In this document: positions 58,102 through 64,000 of the stretch, piece by piece
How positions within the stretch are numbered: position 1 is the stretch's first letter
How the letters are laid out: each line of letters begins with the position of its first letter
DNA from: Marasmius tenuissimus
Taxonomy: Eukaryota; Basidiomycota; Agaricomycetes; Agaricales; Marasmiaceae
Assembly: GCA_029532415.1 (NCBI GenBank)
Contig: JAQOTA010000052.1
Location: forward strand, 248,001-312,000
Direction: 5' to 3'
DNA length: 64,000 bases
The notes under the pieces: generated by a model
Databases searched by the model: none
What the model saw: only the letters and a program-made list of their open reading frames with translations
Told to the model about the DNA's origin: nothing
Position numbers and translations under genes: made by a program

Positions 58102-58747
58102 TATGGTTGTGTTGTACACTAATTCAGCGTTCTATTACTGTTATAATTCTTGCGCACGCACGGTTAGGTGCTCAGCTTGTTCCCATTGCATACTCACGCT
58201 TCGTTCCAAGTTATGATTTTGCTGTCGTCTTCCGAGTCGTGGTCCCTTTTGCGGTGGGCCATGATACGGTCGTGAGAAGGGAAAAGCCGAAAGCAATCTG
58301 TTCAAATTGAAGGAATTCAACAATGGAAGTCCTTATTGAAGTTGGTTTGGAAGAGTACCCTGGAAACCACATATGAAGAGCGGTGTCCTATAGAGCCGTC
58401 AGCTTGATGGTCGCATTCTGGAATTGAGAGACAACTTGAACTTACTCTTGCGGAGAGGTGACTTTAGTGATGGACTGGCATGCCTGCAATTGCTCCGGGG
58501 TTGTAGTATCTGGTATTGGGACACAAGATTAGTTACATACAATTGAGTGAGATAGAGGAAGTATTGTCTAACTATCGGACAAAGCAGGAGCTTGTGGAAG
58601 TACGGAAGGAAGAGACATAAAATCCTATTCTAAATCAGGACCCTGACGCAAGGGCCTCGGATGTTACTAGCGAGCTGCGCTACCCTGCCTCTCTCTGCCA
58701 TTTATGATGCTACGCATATGAAAATTACACACAGAACCATTCTCACT
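58102..58747. other. Intergenic, no supported gene
   Basis: Downstream of SF3A2 and upstream of the lipase gene. Short frames only. The lipase frame is open from 58661 with an earlier Met (MLLASCATLPL), so part may be coding. Confidence 0.4.
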
Positions 58748-60677
58748 ATGTCCTCCTCAACTGCTGGTCCCTCAGGCGGCGCAGCCCCAGTTTTACGTTG
58801 GCTGGGTACCTGGTCGCCCAAGGGTAAACAGTCAGGTTCCCCTACTGGTACTTCTCCAACAAATTCTGTTCCGCCGTCACCAAGTCTTGTTTCCCTCAAT
58901 GAAGCCCTCAACGAGCCTCTCAACCTTCCCAAACCTCCGCCCAAAGCCCAGCCTTTCCATTCGTCAAGGGGTTTTTCTCGAAATCCTCCATTCATCGACA
59001 CTTTGACCCGCTCGACGTTACCGACCGCTTCCTTAACGGCTGCGCACTACCAGTATCCCGTTTCACGTTCTCCATCGCCCCGTTCGTTCACCTCAATGCC
59101 ATCTACACCTATCAAACCTTCCCATTCACCACCCACTCGTACGTCACTCGACACCCTTCGCTCTGTTTCTAGGAGAGACAGCACCTTCCGTTCTCGTTCT
59201 GATCATGCGAGGTCCGTCTCAACAGCGTCATTAACGTCTGACGACGACCGGACCAATTCAAATACTAGCTGGTGGTGGTTTCAATCTGGAAACAAAGACA
59301 ATGTAGACAATCTGTTGGATGAATCGGACAGGGCGGATACAGTTCAAGAGGAGCAGGCCAATATCAGGAAAAACTGTGCGTCACCCCAACCGACTCATCT
59401 TTTACACGCTCTAACTTTTTGGATGATCTCTAGATCGCTCACCGAAGAATCCTGTGGTATTTTGTCATGGACTTCTTGGATTCGATTCCGTGACCATTGG
59501 TCCGTCTATTGCCCCACTCGAGGTGACGCATTGGAGAGGGATCAAAGAGGTCTTGGAGGCCAACGGCACTGAGGTTCTCATAACTCGTGTGCCCGCTACA
59601 AGTAGCCCAGTTGATAGGGCTAAAGTATTAGAGGCTAGGATATCTGAAGTCTATCCTGGACGAAGCGTTCATCTGATTGGTACGTGATTTCATCCTTCCC
59701 TCTGTTTAATTTATTGATCAAGAGTATGTTCACCTGTTCAGGCCACAGCATGGGAGGACTCGACTGCCGCTACCTCACAACCCACGTTAAGCGACGTACG
59801 TTCAAAGTTCTATCCATCACCACCATCGCAACCCCCCATCGGGGTTCCACATTCGCTGATCACTTCCTCTCCACGTTGGGCAAGGACCGCATGTCGTCAT
59901 TCATGCAACTCCTTGATCTTCTACCCAACGGTGGTGGTGACGGGAAGGCTTTCGAATCCCTGACAGTCGAAAGCATGCGTAAGTTCAACGAGGAAGTTCC
60001 GGACGTGGATGGCGTCAGCTACTTTAGCTGGGGTGCCGTTTACGATCCCGGATTTGTCGATACCTGGAAATGGCCGCATTCTGTCATTCTCGAAAAGGAA
60101 GGCCCGAACGATGGCCTGGTGTCAGTCGAGTCCGCTAAATGGGTGGGTGCAATGAACATATCAGCAATATCGTTCAACGGCCGATCTCCGTCTTTTACAG
60201 GGTAAATACCTGGGAACTCTAGAGGGTGTGAACCACCTTGATCTCGTCGGGTGGATCAACACAGCACGATACACGTGGGCATCGATGACGGGAAGAGAGA
60301 TCAAGTTTAGACCAGCCACTTTCTACCTGGGAGTGGCTGATATGCTCGCCAGAGAGGTTGAGGGTCAAGTTGATGCTGAAGACGATGAACCGAGGGGCGA
60401 AGATAAAGCAGGAAAGGGCGCAGACATTCGGCCACCCACGCCATCGCATAAGGATACCAGACCTTCAACCGGACCTTCAACCGGACCTTCAACCTCCTCG
60501 CCTCCTGGGAAACATGAAGGGCACGATGGTGAAGCGGCAGCCTCAACTCCAAGGTCTGCAGGGCCGACACGGATGATTTTTGCTGGGGAGGGTGGAAATG
60601 TTATCAATCACACGATGGATGCTCTACCCAGCCTTTCTGGGGTAGGGCACTCGAAACCTTCACGATCTTCAAGCTGA
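58748..60677 (+). CDS. Alpha/beta-hydrolase lipase with disordered N-terminus, about 583 aa
   Basis: Exons 58748-59375, 59434-59679, 59742-60142 and 60201-60677 join in frame. The frame opens further upstream (Met at 58661); I prefer MSSSTAGPSGG at 58748, which avoids a hydrophobic leader of doubtful origin. Residues 1 to about 200 are Ser/Pro-rich. The catalytic domain begins NPVVFCHGLLGFDSV, with the HG oxyanion motif. IGHSMGG is the nucleophile elbow, rebuilt across an intron. TIATPHRGSTFADHF and NDGLVSVESAKWG follow, with a probable catalytic Asp, and GVNHLDLVGW carries the likely His. Secondary-structure order resembles bacterial family I lipases and fungal triacylglycerol lipases. The C-terminal 100 residues are disordered. 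Confidence 0.85.
60461..60494 (+). repeat. 12-bp tandem repeat in the lipase gene
   Basis: About 2.8 copies of ACCTTCAACCGG, in frame, coding for repeated PSTG. Repeat number may vary between strains. It lies in the disordered tail. Confidence 0.75.
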
Positions 60678-61736
60678 TACACGATTTGCTTGCTGGAGAG
60701 ATTGCCACTTACCCTAGTAATACTAGTACTTAATACTACAATTACGTCCAGATACCATATTCTTATCTTGCTATATCCACAAGAGGTGTCGCCGATTCAG
60801 ATCTTGGACGTAGGTATGGTCGCGTGGATTGGTGTGAGAGTCTGATATCCGAGCGGTTCTTGACAGCGGCGCAGGTTCCATGGTCAGCCTCCATCCCCTA
60901 CTCATGTCTTCGTTATATTTCTTGTCTCTCCTTTGAGCATTCTGAGATAGCCTGAGGGGATATAGTGATTGATTTGAAAGGTGTTCTTAGAAGATAAATC
61001 GAAGGTAAATCATAGGTATTGGGTTGGTGAAAGTCCAGCGCGGAAACTCGTGGAAAGGTGGTTTCTAACTGGCCATGGCGGCATCCATCGGATGCATCAA
61101 AGGTTATTTCCACGTGGGCGCTCCCTCGACCTTCCTCAGCCAACTCTCAGACGCAAGAATCATGAAAAATTATCATAGAAAGATGATTTAAGTGCTGATT
61201 TGTATGTTCTATGGATGTGTATGATGCATTGCACCGTATTGCTACTGCAAAAACAAACATATATCGAGGCTGACCATTTTCTATACAGTCGGTGGCGGAC
61301 AGCTGTCAGACCCCCCCCCTGCCGTTATACGTCCAAGATTTGAATCGGCGACACCTCTTGTATATCCACAAGGCTCGCAGCAGACTCGGGCCAACTCAGA
61401 CTCCACTAGAGTATTCCGCATCATCGCAGTTGAGTACTCGAAACCAATTTGTTCGATCAAACATCCGGGAGTGAAATGATCAAAGCGCGATTCACAGCGT
61501 TCTTGTATCTTCTTGAGCAGGTAAAAGCGGTCCCATGCGATATTCGACCCGAAATGAAGAGAAAACTGAGCACCATGTAGTCGAGAACGGTGCAAATCAA
61601 CGAGCATTTACCGTATGGTGTACTTAGTACGAATACATCGCATAAGGCCAACAACGACTGCGAGCACCGGCATTATGGGTGGTCTGAATACGCATCCAAA
61701 GCATGTCCAGGAAACTCAAGGAAGACTTCTTCGCCT
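60678..61736. other. 1.06-kb convergent intergenic region
   Basis: Between the stops at 60677 (+) and 61737 (-). A run of nine C lies near 61312. No gene, splice pattern or repeat was recognised. Confidence 0.4.
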
Positions 61737-63138
61737 CTACCTTCGCGAGCGAAACCGTTCCGGTGGGCTACACCGGTCGAAGGAGTCGAGAGAGCGTGAA
61801 CGCGAGCGATATCGCCGGGACCCATCATAGGGAGACCTTCCGCGCCAGTGTCTCGCTGGGGAAGGGGATCGGTAGCTATAGTTGCTTCTTGGCCCCCTCG
61901 GAGGTGAGCGATGCAAAGACCGCCTTGATAGAATCGAGGACGAACGATACCTGGGAGGTGAGGGCGATCGGGTTGGTGGCGATGCTGGCGAATAGATACG
62001 AGAGAGTGCCCGTGGTCCAGTTGGAGGTGCAGGAGCTGGCTTTGTTGCAGATGGCTGAGGAAGATCCAGACCGAAGTTCGTCTGAGAGTCTGTTATTCGA
62101 CTCGCAAGTACGGGAGGAGGTGAGTTCCGGGCGGCTGGTTGATTTTCTGGAATCGTTTGGAGTGCGTTTCCTGCACATTGTTTCTTGTTATTCTGTATCA
62201 GCGAGGGTCTCTGAGTCTTTACCGGACCGCCACCGCTATCGGCTGCGACCATTTGTCCCGGCCCGTGTCCTTGCGCCGTGACTGAAGCTGAAGGTTGAGG
62301 GCGATTGGTCAGGGGTGGTATACTGACTTTAGGCCCAGCATTGTCGAATACGTTTGTCGGAACCACTTGTTGAGCGGGTGTCGGGCACGGGAGGTTCAGC
62401 TGTATAGAAGGGTTTATGCTGTCCGATCGTGCTTGGGTTTTTGTGGGTGGCAAGGTTGTCGGATATTGCAGAGGACCAACAAACGCGAGATCGTTGGGCT
62501 CCTCTTTTATAATGGGTACGATGTTCGCTGCGAGATTTATGGGAATGCTCGGACCAGCTGTTGGTTGAGCTGCAGAACTTGAAAGAGAAGATGTAGCATC
62601 TAAAGAACTACCGCCAGTAGTTGTACTAACGCGAGGTTGCGGTAAGAGAGTAGGTGGTGCTGACTCCTTGGCCGAGTTGTTATTGACGGCGCTGGATGTA
62701 GACGACACTGGAGTACGCGCAGATAATTTTTGGGGTACTGTAGACAATCATAAGTATAATACTTGCCAGAAGGCGTGATAGTATCTCACCAGCTGACAGA
62801 GCGGGTTCGCTCAGCGAAAGATTTGACTTGAGTGGCGCATGAGTTTTATTGAAGGGAGATGGATCAGCAGTGTGATAGTCCTCGAGTGCCTTGCGTAAAC
62901 GCGCTATCTCCTGTCTGCATTCCCCGAGTTCACGAGAGACGTGTCTTTGGAGTGCTTCGCGGGCAGCCGCAAGGGAATTATCGCTGTTTAAATCTGCCTC
63001 CAAGATATGGCGAGTGTATTCGTCGCAAATCCTGCAGTTGCGTTCGTGCCGTATGCTTTCCCCTATCCTAGACGCGAAAACCCAAACACTTGATTTACCA
63101 TCAGGCGCGACAGCAGCAGTAGTATTGCCGTTGCTCAT
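61737..63138 (-). CDS. Unknown protein with N-terminal helical region and RS-type C-terminus, 449 aa
   Basis: Two minus-strand exons (62790-63138 and 61737-62737) joined through a 52-nt intron; phases give 450 codons. Residues about 15-100 have CRICDEYTRHILEAD and a long helix (ALQRHVSRELGECRQEIARL) that could form a coiled coil. The middle is Pro/Ser/Thr-rich and disordered. The last 110 residues alternate Arg, Ser and Pro (RSPSPPRYRSSSIL, RYRSRSRSLDSF, PPERFRSRR), like RS tails of splicing factors. There is no RRM, so it is not a classical SR protein. A nuclear RNA-processing role is plausible, but the RS tail is the only hint. Confidence 0.65.
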
Positions 63139-63418
63139 ATAAGGGCCGAGGAATTTGGAGGAGATGCGCGTTAATGTGGGTCTTGACAGCGAGATTATAA
63201 AGGACAATGCGTGCACGTGACCGTTACAATGGAGAAGTAGCACGCACGGACCCACAAGGACCTACTTATAGTACTCACAATTCGACGGTGTGACGGCGAG
63301 ACTGTGAAGTAAAGCAAGAAAATGCAAGTCATTCGAGAACGTCAGTGCGTATGTATTAAGGCGTATGGGTATCAAGAAGTCGGAAGGGTAAAGTTTAGGT
63401 TAGAGTAAAGTAAGACGT

Positions 63419-64000
63419 CTACATTATGATAAGTGTCTCCCTCCCACTCTGATCAAGTTCGATGACCTGCCGAGAAGGACCGGCCTGTTGATGGTGGTCT
63501 TGAGGTTGCTCTGATTTCTTCTGTTTTTTGAGAATCTTACGTAGCTCGGACGCAGCGTAAGACATGCCAGGAAGGCTCTCCAGCCTCTTGATTGCCTGCA
63601 GAATGCTGGGATCCTGTCAGTCGTACCTCAGTGATAACTAGACACTCGGACTCACCTTTCCGAGCCCTGCAAAACAGTCGGACATTTTTCCAAGTTGTGG
63701 GCGGCCCCGCACAGAGGACACATGGTCGGCTGCTGTTTCTTCTTCTTCTTCGAGGGCTCCTCAGGGGAAGGAGACAAGGCCCGCTTGGGCTGTAATTTTC
63801 CAGTAGGGTAACGTGAGTCTCCGTTGGAGGTTGCTTGTGTGCTCAGTGGGTCCGCAGACATGTTACGCTGTACCGAGAATTTTCCATAGGGATGCTGTGG
63901 GATAGGGAGTTGGGGAGGGGGTGCTCCGGGACGGACTGGATGTAATGGCTGGCCGCGGATCATATGTAGGTCACCTCGTTTCATGAGAGTCTCTTCGATA
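63419..64000 (-). CDS. 3' end of a zinc-knuckle protein (partial)
   Basis: Minus-strand exon 63656 to the window edge, then exon 63419-63605, joined by a 50-nt intron using acceptor GGATCCCAG; the nearer GACAG acceptor would break the frame. The upstream exon stays open to base 64000, so the N-terminus is missing. Visible: a Pro-rich region, a basic nuclear-type signal (EEPSKKKKKQQ), a small finger CPLCGAAHNLEKC (C-x2-C-x3-H-x4-C), then SILQAIKRLESLPGMSY with a basic helix (ELRKILKKQKK) and a short tail ending REETLIIM-like. Similar knuckles occur at the C-terminus of some fungal chromatin remodellers, but that is only a suggestion here. Confidence 0.6.

Noticed and set aside
61305..61320. 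Run of C bases as a possible G-quadruplex or telomere-like tract
   Set aside because: A single short homopolymer with no repeated spacing.

Overview
This window comes from a nuclear chromosome of a filamentous basidiomycete, most likely a mushroom-forming Agaricomycete. The genes are densely packed on both strands and carry many introns, mostly 47-106 nt. Two F-box proteins, several very Ser/Pro-rich proteins and a small secreted protein fit that group. The genus cannot be named from sequence alone. I saw no tRNA, rRNA or CRISPR, but no RNA-gene search was run. I rebuilt gene models by hand: splice sites had to restore the reading frame, and total coding length had to be a multiple of three.

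Layout. 0.8-10 kb: small secreted protein (+), F-box protein (-), PP2C phosphatase (+), Lnt-like C-N hydrolase (+), unknown 710-aa protein (+). 10-21 kb: tRNA adenosine deaminase TAD2 (-), long disordered protein (-), bifunctional purine enzyme GARS-AIRS (+), ankyrin/CCCH RNA-binding protein with an apparent 1-nt frame break (-). 21-32 kb: glycerol-3-phosphate dehydrogenase (-), syntaxin-5/SED5 (+), APC5 of the anaphase-promoting complex (+), TSR2 (-) and NOP6-like (+) from one divergent promoter, bacterial-type lipase (+). 32-43 kb: triple-RRM protein (-), RPB6 (+), a 1.7-kb stretch without a convincing gene, disordered protein (-), 110-aa protein (-). 43-51 kb: Tea1-like Kelch/coiled-coil polarity protein (+) and single-exon F-box protein (-). 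51-64 kb: a perfect 269-bp inverted repeat, RRP5 (-) divergent from SF3A2 (+), a second lipase (+), an RS-tail protein (-), and the 3' end of a zinc-knuckle protein (-) running off the window.

Most genes are housekeeping. Ribosome production is well represented (RRP5, TSR2, NOP6-like), and two of these start from short divergent intergenic regions. RPB6 (transcription), SF3A2 (splicing) and TAD2 (tRNA editing) add to the gene-expression theme.

Most notable: the perfect palindrome at 51174-51751 with a 189-bp terminal-inverted-repeat unit in each arm; the SF3A2 start, built from a 4-nt coding exon and an 8-nt microexon; further microexons of 15, 22, 22 and 25 nt in APC5, RPB6 and GPD; a GC-AG intron splitting the PP2C catalytic motif; and a GPD N-terminus that could supply both organellar and cytosolic enzyme.
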